Assembly: GCA_017354895.1 (NCBI GenBank)
Contig: CP071493.1
Span: 5,518,001 to 5,582,000, forward strand
From: Podospora comata
Lineage: Eukaryota; Ascomycota; Sordariomycetes; Sordariales; Podosporaceae
Reading direction: 5' to 3'
DNA length: 64,000 nt
Shown here: positions 44,672 through 55,056 of the stretch, one piece after another
Layout: the number at the start of each line of letters is the position of its first letter
Numbering within the stretch: the stretch's first letter is position 1
Made by a program: the position numbers and the translations under genes
Notes under the pieces: generated by a model
Told to the model about the DNA's origin: nothing
Databases searched by the model: none
What the model saw: only the letters and a program-made list of their open reading frames with translations

Positions 44672-46366
44672 ATGTCATCAACATCGGCGCCACAAATACC
44701 CTTCGCTGAAGGCACCGAGGAGTATGGCTACTACGAGAGACTACAACATGTCGTCAGATCCCGCCTCCCCGGTATGAAACCCCGGGTTCTTGTCATTACA
44801 GACATCGAACAAGACTACGATGACCTCCTCGCTATTATCTTTCTGAGCGAGATGCACCGCATGGGCGCCATCGAACTTGCCGGCTGCATAGCAAACCATC
44901 ACCCAGCGGACAGACGCGCTAAGTTCCTTCGAACAACTCTAGACTGCCTCAACCTGCAGCATGTACCGGTTGCTATTGGCACTAAGGGTGCTAGCGACAT
45001 CGTGGCCCATGCTCCAGATCTCTACTATGGCCTCAAGAACAGACGGTTTCACGACTACGCCGAGAGAAAACATACACCTCCTCTCTCAGGCGAAGAGCTC
45101 ATCGACTTCCTTGTCGACCAATCCGGCAAGGTACCAACACCGGGGGGGACACCTACACAAAAGCTCACTGTTTTGCTCATCTCTTCATTACAAGACATAA
45201 GCGAAGCATTCGAGCGGTGGAAGTCAGTACCCGGCGCACCCTTCCCCACAGACAAATTCGACAAGTTCATCTCTCAAGGCGGGTATAAACTAGAGGGCAA
45301 CAACCTCTGGCCAGAGATGGGCATGACAAACAACAAATTCCACCGTCAAGCGGCCAAGAACTACACTCGAACCCTTCAAGGTTGCAAGCTCAAGTCTGAC
45401 GCTTGGTCTCGCGAAGCCGCGAAGGCCGCCCGTCTCGATGGCTCGTTCTTCCAGGAGCTCTTCCAACTGGGGCCTATCGGTGCTCATCTCGAGTGGATGT
45501 GGCTAAGGCAGGAGTTCAAATTCTACTACGACCCCCTTAACGATCCATATATGCCCCAGCTCGATGTTGGATGGTATCTGAACACACGCCTCAACCTCTC
45601 TCGAAAATCGGACCTGTTCCAGCAATTAGCAAAGTCGATGCCGCCCTTCCAAGAGGTAGTCCCTCTTATCAAGGTCATTGCCTACGACTGCTGTGCCGCG
45701 GTCGGCGCAGTCGGCGAGGACTTCATGAAAGTCTTCCACGTGCTTGACCCATCCGTAAAGCAACAGGCCCCCCTCGACAAAACACTTTCCGAACACGAAA
45801 GGCTCTTCAATGACAACAAAACCATCCACCGCGTCTTTGGCCGGACACAAGGCGACATGGGCGGGATCAACGCTGACCAACTAGCCAGCGTCATGGAAGT
45901 CTTTATATTAGGAGGCTTACTCGCCACAAAGGACCACGCCGAAAAGTTATTACAAACCAAGAGCCCATCCACAGCTATACCTGACCACGAACCCATGCAA
46001 TACAAAAATACCCTCGAAAACTGGGAACACGACAGGCAACAGCCCCTCATCACTGAAGTCAAGAGGTGCCGGAAGGAGTTACAGGGTCTCAAAGATAAGC
46101 AAGCAGACGCACAGGACAGTCTGGAGCTGGCGAGGACAGCAAAATCTCATGATAGGGTGAGACAGGCGGAAGATACCTTGAATGAGGTGGTTGGGAAGCA
46201 GACAAAGGCCGAGATTGCTTTGAACGTGGCAATTGGTAGGATCGAGGAGGACAAGACACGGGGGGCGGAGAGGAAGTTGAGAGGAGAGTATGATTCTAGC
46301 ACACCGGAGCTATCTGGGGCTCCGTATGAGCTGCTTTATCAGAGGGATGTTCTCGGGAGAACGTAG
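44672..46366 (+). CDS. Nucleoside-hydrolase-like domain protein with C-terminal coiled coil
   Basis: Intronless, 564 residues. Residues 38-110 match the start of inosine-uridine nucleoside hydrolases: VLVITDIEQDYDDLLAIIFL, ELAGCIANHHPADRRAKFLR and VPVAIGTKGAS. The calcium-binding motif, normally DxDPGxDD, here reads D44-I-E-Q-D-Y-D-D51. The outer Asp residues remain, the second Asp is Glu and the Pro-Gly is gone. Later blocks (KLTVLLISSLQDISEAFE, and an NNLWPEMGMTNNKFH segment) also follow the fold loosely. Residues about 449-540 are a long charged coiled coil, absent from classical enzymes. Such proteins occur in ascomycetes as uncharacterised IUNH-like family members. Activity is possible but unproven given the altered metal site. 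Confidence 0.72.
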   Translation: MSSTSAPQIPFAEGTEEYGYYERLQHVVRSRLPGMKPRVLVITDIEQDYDDLLAIIFLSEMHRMGAIELAGCIANHHPADRRAKFLRTTLDCLNLQHVPVAIGTKGASDIVAHAPDLYYGLKNRRFHDYAERKHTPPLSGEELIDFLVDQSGKVPTPGGTPTQKLTVLLISSLQDISEAFERWKSVPGAPFPTDKFDKFISQGGYKLEGNNLWPEMGMTNNKFHRQAAKNYTRTLQGCKLKSDAWSREAAKAARLDGSFFQELFQLGPIGAHLEWMWLRQEFKFYYDPLNDPYMPQLDVGWYLNTRLNLSRKSDLFQQLAKSMPPFQEVVPLIKVIAYDCCAAVGAVGEDFMKVFHVLDPSVKQQAPLDKTLSEHERLFNDNKTIHRVFGRTQGDMGGINADQLASVMEVFILGGLLATKDHAEKLLQTKSPSTAIPDHEPMQYKNTLENWEHDRQQPLITEVKRCRKELQGLKDKQADAQDSLELARTAKSHDRVRQAEDTLNEVVGKQTKAEIALNVAIGRIEEDKTRGAERKLRGEYDSSTPELSGAPYELLYQRDVLGRT

Positions 46367-46371
46367 TTCTG

Positions 46372-47051
46372 TCAGAACAGGCAGCCGCCTACTTGGTGGT
46401 GATGTTTATTCTTGTATAGTATATGTACCATGGCAGTTTTTTTGTGACATGTTGGCCGGCTACTTGACACGGGGTTGGCCGGGTGGTAAGGCAAGTCGAA
46501 AGTGAAGGTTGGGACAGGAGGGATGGCTGAACCATCCACTTCCATTGGCTTGGCTGGGCGGAGAGGCAGATAGGATGTGTGACTCGGGACAGAAGCAGTG
46601 GATTTAGAAAAGCCTTCCTCTTCTCCCATCTTTACGTCAATGTCAATGACTTCATTGTCTGGAACCTGTCAGTGTCATATCTATACGTGCATGCTATCGA
46701 AAACTTACCCTTGCCTTCATTTCCTTGACCTTGCATTCTGTTCATAAACTCGGTCAGATTGGGGTGGCCCCAGTCCAGGCCGTCGACTTGATGGAATTGG
46801 TCCACGGTCTTTGCAACAAGGCCATGCTCTTTGCGGTCGTGACTTCTCTTATTCCTCTTGTAACGTTTGGTATGACCAAGACATGGCACGCTGTACATCA
46901 CTCCGGCTCTTGGGTGGTATTTGAAAGCAATCGGTGCCGTGGTGCGAGTTTGGTGGGACAATGTGTTGTTTTCCCTCGCGGCCAACCTCTTTGGAAGTCG
47001 TGGTTCACGAGTCCTGGACACCGCCGATCCAATTGGGCGGGGAATGGCCAT
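46372..47051 (-). CDS. Uncharacterised protein, 209 residues
   Basis: Exon 1 (47051..46709) and exon 2 (46658..46372) are joined across a 50-base intron (GTAAGT...TTCCAG) that keeps frame. The start ATG has a good context (GGAAACATGG); codons further upstream lack an ATG. The first half is basic (HTKRYKRNKRSHDRKEH) and continues FHQVDGLDWGHPNLTEFMNR. The second half begins acidic (DNEVIDIDVKMGEEE) and ends in a Pro/Ser-rich then His-rich tail. No signal peptide or domain recognised. The splice that joins two moderately conserved-looking exons is the main support. Its 3' end faces the end of the nucleoside-hydrolase-like gene 5 bases away. Confidence 0.55.
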
Positions 47052-47264
47052 GTTTCCGACGTCGGTGGCGTTGTGAGAAGGATACAATCGCTGTGGTGCT
47101 CGCCAACAACCAGCCTTGGTGGGGATTGAAGATGGTCAGCGAAATAGGGCAAACAGATTTAACCAAAAGAAGGCAGACCAAAAGTGTGCGTTGAGAGCTT
47201 CCAGGTTCTCTTGTTCTTATTCGATCCAGATTCTCTCCCAAACTACCCACCAGTGCAATGAGAT

Positions 47265-48512
47265 CTAGGTCATCAATCGCCCCATTAACCCAGCAATCAT
47301 CCTCGCCAAACCCTCATCATTAATATCTCTTTTGTCCTCCACCACTTCAATCCCACTCCCCTTTAGGCCCTCCTGCAACACATCAAACAATACCTCGTCA
47401 ACCTGCTTATCCTCAAACTGCTCACCACATTTCGAAAGCAAGCTTGTCCCACCCCTCGGAATCACCACTCTGACCACCTCCGGCCTCATAGCATTTTTCA
47501 ACCTCTCCACCATAAACCTCCCAATGTCCCTCGCTTCCTCCTTGTTCGTCCTCATGACAGTAACAGCAGCATTATGCTCCACCAAATTTCTGTCTTTGAA
47601 CCGATCCGGCACCGTGTCCCTCGCCCCAAAGTTAACCATATCCGTTGCCCCCAACGAAACCAAATATGGAATCCCCCTCTCAACCGCCGCCGTCATCCTC
47701 TCCTCTCCAGCACTCATCACACCCCCCACCACAAAATCTGCCACCTCGGTCGTGGTCAAATCCAACACGGCATCCAACTCCTCTTCCCTCACCATCTTCT
47801 CCATCGTCTTCCCCCCATGACCAGTAGCATGAAAAACATACACCTCCACATCGTCCCCATACCACTCCTTGAAACATTCACGAACTGTGTCAACAGCAGG
47901 AGTAGTAACCCCAAACATCGTGACCCCCAACCTTTTCTTCCTCTCTTGTCCCCTTCCCCTCACCCCGTGCTTTCTATGTTCAAACACCGCCGCAGAACCA
48001 ACAATCCCGCCCGCCGCATTCCCAATCACCTCCCCCAACAACCCATTGATCCCAGCAATATCAACCACCGAGTTCACCATCCCAATATCACTCTCCCCCA
48101 CATACCCCCCCGTATCCCCACTAGCAACAGTACTAACGATGACCTTTGGCAAACCCCACGGCAAACCCTTCATGATCCCCGCTGCAAGCACCGTCCCCGA
48201 TGACCCCCCCAAAGAGATGACCCCATGCAGCCCCTTTGACGACCTCAACAGCCCTTCCACAACTTTCGTTGCCTGGCGGGAGATTACCTCGACGAATTCA
48301 CCCCGGTCGAGGTTGGAAATATCAGTGCAATCCACCAGCAGGTCCTCTTGAGATATGGAAATAGCTTCGTGCTCGACCGGGTTTCGACCCACGTCTAGGA
48401 GGATGACCTCAAGGTCGGGAATAGGTAAGGGGAAGGAGATGATTGATTCCCTCAAAAAGAGGAGCGGTTCGAGCTTGGTGTCGCACGTTCCGATGATGAG
48501 GATGGTGGGCAT
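47265..48512 (-). CDS. Tm-1-like ATP-binding (UPF0261) domain protein
   Basis: Intronless, 415 residues. It shows the Tm-1 N-terminal domain throughout: TILIIGTCDTKLEPLLFLRE, the GGSSGTVLAAGIMKGLPWGLPK turn, STVASGDTGGYVGESDIGMV, GVTTPAVDTVRECF, VFHATGHGGKTMEKMV, then LDLTTTEVADFVVGGVMSAG and SLGATDMVNFGARDTVP. In the plant Tm-1 resistance protein this domain is fused to a C-terminal TIM barrel and binds ATP. In bacteria the two are often separate neighbours. Here the TIM-barrel partner is a separate gene starting 372 bases away on the opposite strand. The cellular role in fungi is unknown; the pairing strongly suggests that the two proteins act together. Confidence 0.92.
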   Translation of the reverse strand: MPTILIIGTCDTKLEPLLFLRESIISFPLPIPDLEVILLDVGRNPVEHEAISISQEDLLVDCTDISNLDRGEFVEVISRQATKVVEGLLRSSKGLHGVISLGGSSGTVLAAGIMKGLPWGLPKVIVSTVASGDTGGYVGESDIGMVNSVVDIAGINGLLGEVIGNAAGGIVGSAAVFEHRKHGVRGRGQERKKRLGVTMFGVTTPAVDTVRECFKEWYGDDVEVYVFHATGHGGKTMEKMVREEELDAVLDLTTTEVADFVVGGVMSAGEERMTAAVERGIPYLVSLGATDMVNFGARDTVPDRFKDRNLVEHNAAVTVMRTNKEEARDIGRFMVERLKNAMRPEVVRVVIPRGGTSLLSKCGEQFEDKQVDEVLFDVLQEGLKGSGIEVVEDKRDINDEGLARMIAGLMGRLMT

Positions 48513-48884
48513 GGTGGGTAATGGTATTGATAATCAATCCAATCTGATTGAATGACTCGAATTTGAAAATTCCCGCGAGAATACTGCATCTTAGGAATTT
48601 AGTCCTGAGCAAAAGAAATGAATGACATCGATTAGAAAAGTGACAATATATGACAATTGGTCCAACAAGTGCACTTATGTTGTACTCCCCTCCCGCGGGC
48701 TAACACCTCGGACGTCTGTCATCCGATCCGAGACATGGTGACGTACCATATTCATCCGTGTTCAACACGATCGCGATTCACTTAGTCCAACCATCGGTGA
48801 TATAAACTTACATCCCAACCAACCACTCTGCATGTCCAACTGGGTAATCGCCCTTCACAGTCAGCAGTCAAAAACCTACCAAAA
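48513..48884. promoter_or_regulatory. Divergent promoter between the two Tm-1-type genes
   Basis: The 372 bases between the start codons hold a TATA box toward the TIM-barrel gene (TATAAA at 48801..48806, 79 bases before its ATG). No clear TATA faces the UPF0261 gene. Co-expression from a shared region is likely. Confidence 0.5.
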
Positions 48885-49804
48885 ATGCCACCCCCCACCG
48901 ACCGCCACGAAATCCTCCACCGCCTCCGCTCCCAAATCAACGCCGGCATCCCCATCCTCGGCTCCGGAGCCGGCATAGGTCTATCCGCAAAATTCGTCGA
49001 GTCTGCCGGCGGCGACCTAATAATAATTTACAACAGCGGCCGCTTCCGCATGGCCGGCCGCGGCTCCCTAGCCGGTCTCATGCCCTACGGCAACGCCAAC
49101 GACATTATGCTCGAGATGGTCAGTATCATTCCAATTTTCCCTCACCCTATATACTCACCCTTGCCACAAAGGCAAAAGAAATACTTCCCATAGTCCATCA
49201 CACCCCCGTCCTAGCTGGCATCTGCGCCTCAGACCCCTACCTCCCCTCCTACCTTCCCTCCTACCTCCGTCACCTCAAATCCCTCGGCCTCTGCGGCATC
49301 CAAAACTTTCCCACCGTCGGCCTCATCGACGGTCAGTTCCGTGTTCACCTCGAACAAACCGGCATGGCGTACGATCTAGAAGTTAATCTCATCAAGGAGG
49401 CCCGGGCGTTGGAAATGCTGACCACACCCTACGTCTTCAACCCAGACGAAGCCAGACTCATGGCCAAGGCTGGGGCGGATATTGTCGTGGCGCATATGGG
49501 GTTGACGACGGGGGGTTCAATTGGTGCGCTGGAGGCCGAGGGGGGGAATAGTAAGGCGTTGGGTGACTGTGTGGAACGGGTGCAGGCGATTAGAGATGCG
49601 GTGTATGCGGTCAATCCCGAGATTATCGTGCTTTGTCATGGGGGTGCGATTGCCAGCCCAGAGGATGCGGGGTATGTGCTGGAACGAACGAAGGGGGTGC
49701 ATGGGTTTTACGGGGCGAGTTCGATTGAGAGGTTACCGGTTGAGAAGGCGATTACTGAGGTGACGAGGGCGTTTAAGGGGCTAAAGATGGGGGAGCGGAG
49801 GTGA
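48885..49804 (+). CDS. Tm-1-associated TIM-barrel protein (PEP hydrolase-like, PF09370 type)
   Basis: Exons 48885..49118 and 49172..49804, joined across a 53-base intron, give 288 residues. Motifs fit the TIM-barrel half of Tm-1 proteins: [40 protein letters not shown], then [67 protein letters not shown], then [22 protein letters not shown] and [13 protein letters not shown]. The fold belongs to the phosphoenolpyruvate/isocitrate-lyase-like superfamily, and the catalysed reaction is not established. It pairs with the UPF0261 gene on the other strand. A TATA box and a compact 5' UTR precede it. Complete by length and motifs. Confidence 0.9.
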
Positions 49805-51295
49805 GGGCTGGATCTGGAAATGGGGAGGGTGGTGATGATGCATGTTGAGATGTGAACAGAACTGGTGTGACATGGATTTGATGATGAGATTGGTCAAAGA
49901 GGAAACGAACAAGACGTTGCTGAAACGATATGTGAGCGAGTCCGAGTCTGGGTCGATCTCGGCCGGCAGATCAGATGCAAAGGTGCGGTGGACACTTGCG
50001 CGGCAGGGACGACGGTATCCAATTGAAGGAGAACATCATCCACACGCTCCAGGTTCTTTTTCTCTTCGCTTATTCCCTAGATGCAAGTCATGCTTCAAGA
50101 TGTGATATGATGACACGGGGATCATCTGCTCCGATGCCTCTTGATATGACCTCGACTTCTAATCCCAACCAACCCCTCGGATTCGTCAGCCCACCTCCCA
50201 AGCTGACGTCGCATTCTAAAGCTGAAAATCCCTTCGATGCCCTCTCGCCCAGCCCTCCCAGGCTGCAGCTTCCCGCCCCTAGTCATCTTCCCGTCCGTCA
50301 AACGTCAGCTGTAGGGCGACCAATCATTTATCTCCCCTCGGTCTACTGCATCTTCGCTGTTGAAAAGTCTGAAGCAAAAAGTCTTCCTCAGCCAACATCA
50401 TGGTGCCGTCTCGTCCTGACTCAGCAAGTGCCCAACAATCTCGTTGTTTGTCTCCATGTTGTGCCTTTCTACCAGCCAACAAACAGTCTGACCTCAGCCT
50501 CCTATCACTCCCAAACTCACCCCATCATCTGCCTCACCATTCAACAACTCCCAACCCCTCCCCCTCTCCTCTCCTTGGGGGCCATAACAGAAACAGATCA
50601 AATTCTCTCCTGTGTCGCATTTCTTCAACCATCTCCCCTTACTAACTGCATCCCCATCAAAGCCGGGCTGCGGCACTCAAGTATCATCAATGAAACTGTA
50701 CCAAAACGCCAAACGACCGACCCCAATCAACAAGAAGGTCTATAGTACCCTTTTTTCCAGAAAAATGACGACGTGGTCTCCTTATCGCCTCACCCGCGCA
50801 TTGGTCTGTTCATCACGGATGAGCCTTACCCTTCTTTCCCCTTTCCGGATATTTTACGAGACAGTCCACTCAACCTCCCCTGACCACGCCACCAAACCGC
50901 ATCACCGTCCACCGCTCTCTGTGACTCTTGCCCAGCGCCCCCGCCTCACTGATGAGGTGCGCAATGTTGTGGGATCGGCTCCCCAGAGAGAGAGAGAGAG
51001 AACGAGAGAGAGAGGTCTCATTCGGTGAAGCCGGCAGAGGTGTTGTGTAAAGAGCTGCGGGACGCATCAATGCTTTTGATCAACAAACAAACAACACCCA
51101 ACGAGCCGCGATCGCAACCCCAGTTCGTCGTTGGAATGTAGGCACGACGGTCCTAACAAAACAGTGTATCTACTATGGATAAGGATGACTACATGTGTGT
51201 GTTGTTGGTGAAATGTACAAGCAACTGAAACAAAAAGATCAAGATACACAAGAAACGAAAAGATGCCAGATCTGCCAAACCGCCATAATCATACA
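49805..51295. other. Intergenic region between convergent genes
   Basis: About 1.5 kb, pyrimidine-rich from 50150 to 50700, with an AG microsatellite at about 50985..51014. The plus-strand frame 49975..50745 is open for 256 codons but Pro/Ser/Leu-biased and without a domain, so I do not call it a gene. Confidence 0.5.
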
Positions 51296-52934
51296 TCAAC
51301 TTCTCCCCCCTAACAACCTTCTCAACATAAGGACTTGTTCTCTTGCTCGAGTTTGCCGTTGCTCCACCTGATTGAAGATTACGCTGACTACACCTTCCTG
51401 TAGCGTTTGTGGCGTTCTTCTGTTGTGTTTCTGCCCGTCGAAATCCGGTTCTTGATGTGCCTGGCTAGGCGGTGGAGGATTACCAAAGTCCAGCGCATGA
51501 TCAAACTCGGCGTCATGTGTCGAAGCCACCGCCACCGATGCCGCCGCGATAAGCCCTTCGGAACCTTCGGGAGCGTCTTGTTGGCCAACTGCCAGTGATC
51601 GCAGAGCACGATCTAGCTGCTCCATGAGATGGCTGATCAAGTTGGTCATGGCAAGCATCTGACTGTGCGATGAGCCAAAGAAGGCCCCCGTTGATGGCGT
51701 GTTGGGTGGTGTGGCTGCCTGACCCGAGTTGATTTGCGAGAGAAATGAACTGCAAAGATCTTCAAAAATGCCCAAGAGCATTTGGTGGGAGGCCAGAGCC
51801 ATGAGAGAAATGGCAGTATCGGTAGCCTTGCTGATGGGTGCTGAGCTTCCTATGGCGCCATGGGGTATTCTATACACATCCGAACTGGCTCTCCTCCTTT
51901 CCAGGGGTATGTGGGGTGATATCATTCGTCGTGCGGCGTAACGGTCCATGAAGCTGATCAGTGAGCAGCCTGCATCGAAGATTTCATTGATCGCTGGTGA
52001 AGCTATTGTCAACAGCGCTCGGGCGAGGGTACTCAACATTCTTCCAGCGCGATTGATGCGGAGGTTAGCTTGAGTGGCTTCTTCAAGAAGATTTTCGGCT
52101 GAGCCGGAAAACATCCATGTATTGTCGGTTGTCACTGAGGTTGCGCTGAGTATGCTTTCGGAAAAAGAAGGCCCAAATTCACTACTGGAATCTTCGGCCG
52201 TATGTGGCAGAGGATGGAAGTGGTCCTGTCTATTGGGGAAATGACCTTGGTGTCCTGGCAACCCAAAGTCTGACAGAAGTGTTGTTGGAGTGTTCAAATC
52301 GGGTCTCCTATAGACAACGTCAAAGTTTGGCGATGCAGTTGTCGACAGAAGTAAGGGCGCTGTTCGGGATTGTGATTGTCTTTCAATACCTGGCCTGGTC
52401 TCCGGTAGCGGGAAGTTGAATGCAGGGGGTCTCGGTGATAGGGACTGGGAATGAGTTGGGGAGAGTTCGGCTGGTGAAGATGGACACCTGGATGACCGCC
52501 TCGCTCTTTTCCTAACCGGATGTCGGTGTACCCTTGGACGGCCGGACCGGAGCTGAGCTACAAGCAATATCAGTACATGTAGCGGATCTTAGAGCAGTCT
52601 AGTATTCCGTAAACATACGACTGAAAATGCAAACCGCCCCTGCCTTGGAGCACCTTGCACAAGGTATTGGCGCTATCACCGACCTCCCACGACTAGCTTC
52701 ACTCTCTTCGCCTATGACCCCGAGACCGAGTGTATTGTTGTCATGCCCATCCGTGACACAGCGGACCTTGAGTTCGTGACAACGATCGCACGACTGCCTC
52801 CTGGGCATGGGTGGTAGTGTGAGCTCGGCGATAGGCGGCTGCCCTTGCGATGGAAGGGTTGATGACATGGCGGAGCCGTGCACCCCAGACTCGACGAAGG
52901 AACCCGCCTCCTTGCTTGTCGTCTGTGCTTGCAT
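51296..52934 (-). CDS. Zn2Cys6 transcription factor with an unusually long zinc-cluster loop
   Basis: Exon 1 (52934..52619) and exon 2 (52557..51296) give 525 residues; the 61-base intron splits the region right after the zinc cluster. The six Cys are C49, C52, C59, C92, C95 and C102 (CDRCHELKVRC, then CARCSKAGAVC). The spacing C-x2-C-x6-C-x32-C-x2-C-x6-C has a loop of 32 residues instead of the usual 5-12. A basic linker follows (PRVHRHPVRKRARRSSR), then Ser/Pro-rich sequence. Residues about 240-400 form a helical region (RMLSTLARALLTIASPAINE, SLMALASHQMLLGIFEDLCS, MTNLISHLMEQLDRALRSL) as in AflR-type regulators that lack the common fungal middle homology domain. The target genes are unknown. 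The flavin monooxygenase at 56-58 kb is the nearest metabolic gene. Confidence 0.85.
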
Positions 52935-55056
52935 CGGTGGTTCTTATATCAACTCTAGATCTGAGCTGTGGAGGTGGTGGCGTGAGGCAAGACTGTTGAA
53001 CGCCAGCCTACGCATCCCCGTCCTTTGGGTCTCGGCTAACGCAGGGGGGGACGGGATCTCGACCGAACGGTTGGAAAGGAGGTTCAGGGATGGGGAAGGA
53101 CACTGGGCCTTATGGAATCGGTTTTGCCTCGCAATCTTGGTTGAATCTGTGGAACGGGGGTACAAGCAGGACTTGTTAGGGGCAGCGTCCGCTCCTCGGC
53201 GGCGCTGCAGCAAAAGGGAACCATCGAATGGGATGATGATCCTTCAGCATGAACCAAACAACGCCCCCGTGCCGCAGAGATGTTCGCCTATCAACAGGCA
53301 CAGTCATCCGCGAGGCAAGTTCCACATGAGAATGTACCCGTCTGGCACGGCCTACTTTGAAAAATGCTGCCGGACAAGACTTTGCCACCAGCATGGCAGG
53401 CAAGCGGATCATGTCGTCGTCTTTGCCTAGATCTTTCGAAATAGCGATGACCTGCAAACAAACAAGAGGGAAGCTCCAGACGCCACGTGATCTGTTCTTG
53501 TGCGGGAGCTCGTCAGGCCTTCTTTTGTCGATGTCGAGTCCCATGCGCCGCTCGCTTACTTGGTCCTCTACACTTTGATGGTTCGGGATCTGGACGAAAC
53601 CAGTCAGCAGTGACGATATATACGATGGGATGAGCCAAGATGGGTAAGTTCCCGCTTATGGCAACCAAGTGGCCAATCGTGTTGGTGGAAACCAACCAAG
53701 ACCGTTGAGCACTGTTAATCCCATCTACAGGCGTTGCTGGTCATGGCGATATCGTTAACCAGGCAAGCATCTCATCCTGTCTTCCTATCATGGGAGACTG
53801 CCGTCCATCGGGATGTTCCTTCGGGATGGGTAAGGAAGGTGGGCGGGAAGGTGGGAGATAAGGAAGTTTGACGGGTGCTCCCGGGGCTCATTCGTAATGT
53901 TCAGTCCCCACGTGGTGTCGGCTTAGCTTGCCTGAGACAGCAAACGAGGTCGGACAGATGGTCCTCTAAGAATGCAGGGACAGGTCGAAAGGATCGTTCA
54001 ATGCAACTGATGCACGAGTGTGGTGTTGAATGAGGGCGTTGTTCTTCTATTCAAGTTCAAAAAGAGGTTGGATCCACAATCCTCAAGCGAGACCTGGGCT
54101 AGATTAGCGGACTTTTGTCGGCGCTTAGCGCTGACTTTTGACGCCGCTATCATGTGGCTCCTGCAACCACGGGCCAAGACGAAAAAATTACAGTTCAGAT
54201 CCTCCTGCCCGTCGATAAAGCAACTTGAAAATCTTGATTCAGGTCGGTAACGAGGCTTCATGTAGTTTATCACACTGATTCTTTTGTCAAGTCCAGTCGG
54301 CTGGCACATAGAGTCATAAACTCGGCAACGAGCTATCACGGAGCCAAGAGCGTCTCGCATATCCAAAGTTCCGAAGGATTTGAAGCAACCTTCCTCCTGC
54401 TCAAGTCCGCTTGATACCATCTTATTTGGATGGCACCTTCCATCTGAAAAGAACCCTAAAGAGGCGGCAGGGGTAAAGGGAGATGACATCTGCGCGGAAT
54501 ATTTGGTTCCAGACCAAGGTATGTAGATGATCGACTATTAGAAATTAGACCGGAACCTATCATTCTACAATATCCATCTCCCATTACACAACGACACCAA
54601 GGCTTTTATTAGTATTATGAGAAATACTAGGAAATTTGTGGACGATTTGCCACGTATTTGAGACTTTTTGGAGGTCCCTTCATTCCGTGCTTACTTAATT
54701 CTATATCGATCATGGAGGCTTTGAGCTTGAGCTTGTCCTCAGCGGGACTGCATAAAATCACATGACGGAGTGTCCTGTCTTCCATTGCAACGTAGTAACA
54801 TTGAATGATGAAGTTGAATGGTGGAGTTGGTGGTGGACTTGTTAGGCATGGCGTTTTATGTCATCGATAAAATGTCGTTGGTGCTGCGCTGCTGCCTGCC
54901 GCTGCCTGTGCGGACCCAACTATTTAAGATCAAGGTTTCTTGCACACAAAATTCAGGCACCCCGCTCAAACCTAATCTCGTCCCTAACCTTGGCTGAAGG
55001 CCTGGAATATATGTCTTGGACCCAACCTTTTCTGTCAACTTCGCCCTTTTCGCACT
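52935..55056. other. Intergenic region between divergent genes
   Basis: About 2.1 kb between the Zn2Cys6 gene (-) and the F-box gene (+). The frames 52807..53430 (+) and 53998..54489 (-) lack domains, though the latter (163 codons with a normal start) cannot be fully excluded. An AT-richer patch runs from 54540 to 54700. Confidence 0.45.

Noticed and set aside
49975-50745. Plus-strand frame of 256 codons downstream of the TIM-barrel gene
   Set aside because: Pyrimidine-rich DNA gives a biased Pro/Ser/Leu translation. No domain or promoter signal was seen, though a lineage-specific gene cannot be excluded.
53998-54489. Minus-strand frame of 163 codons with a normal ATG
   Set aside because: No recognisable domain, no introns or promoter marks. 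Left unannotated as weak.
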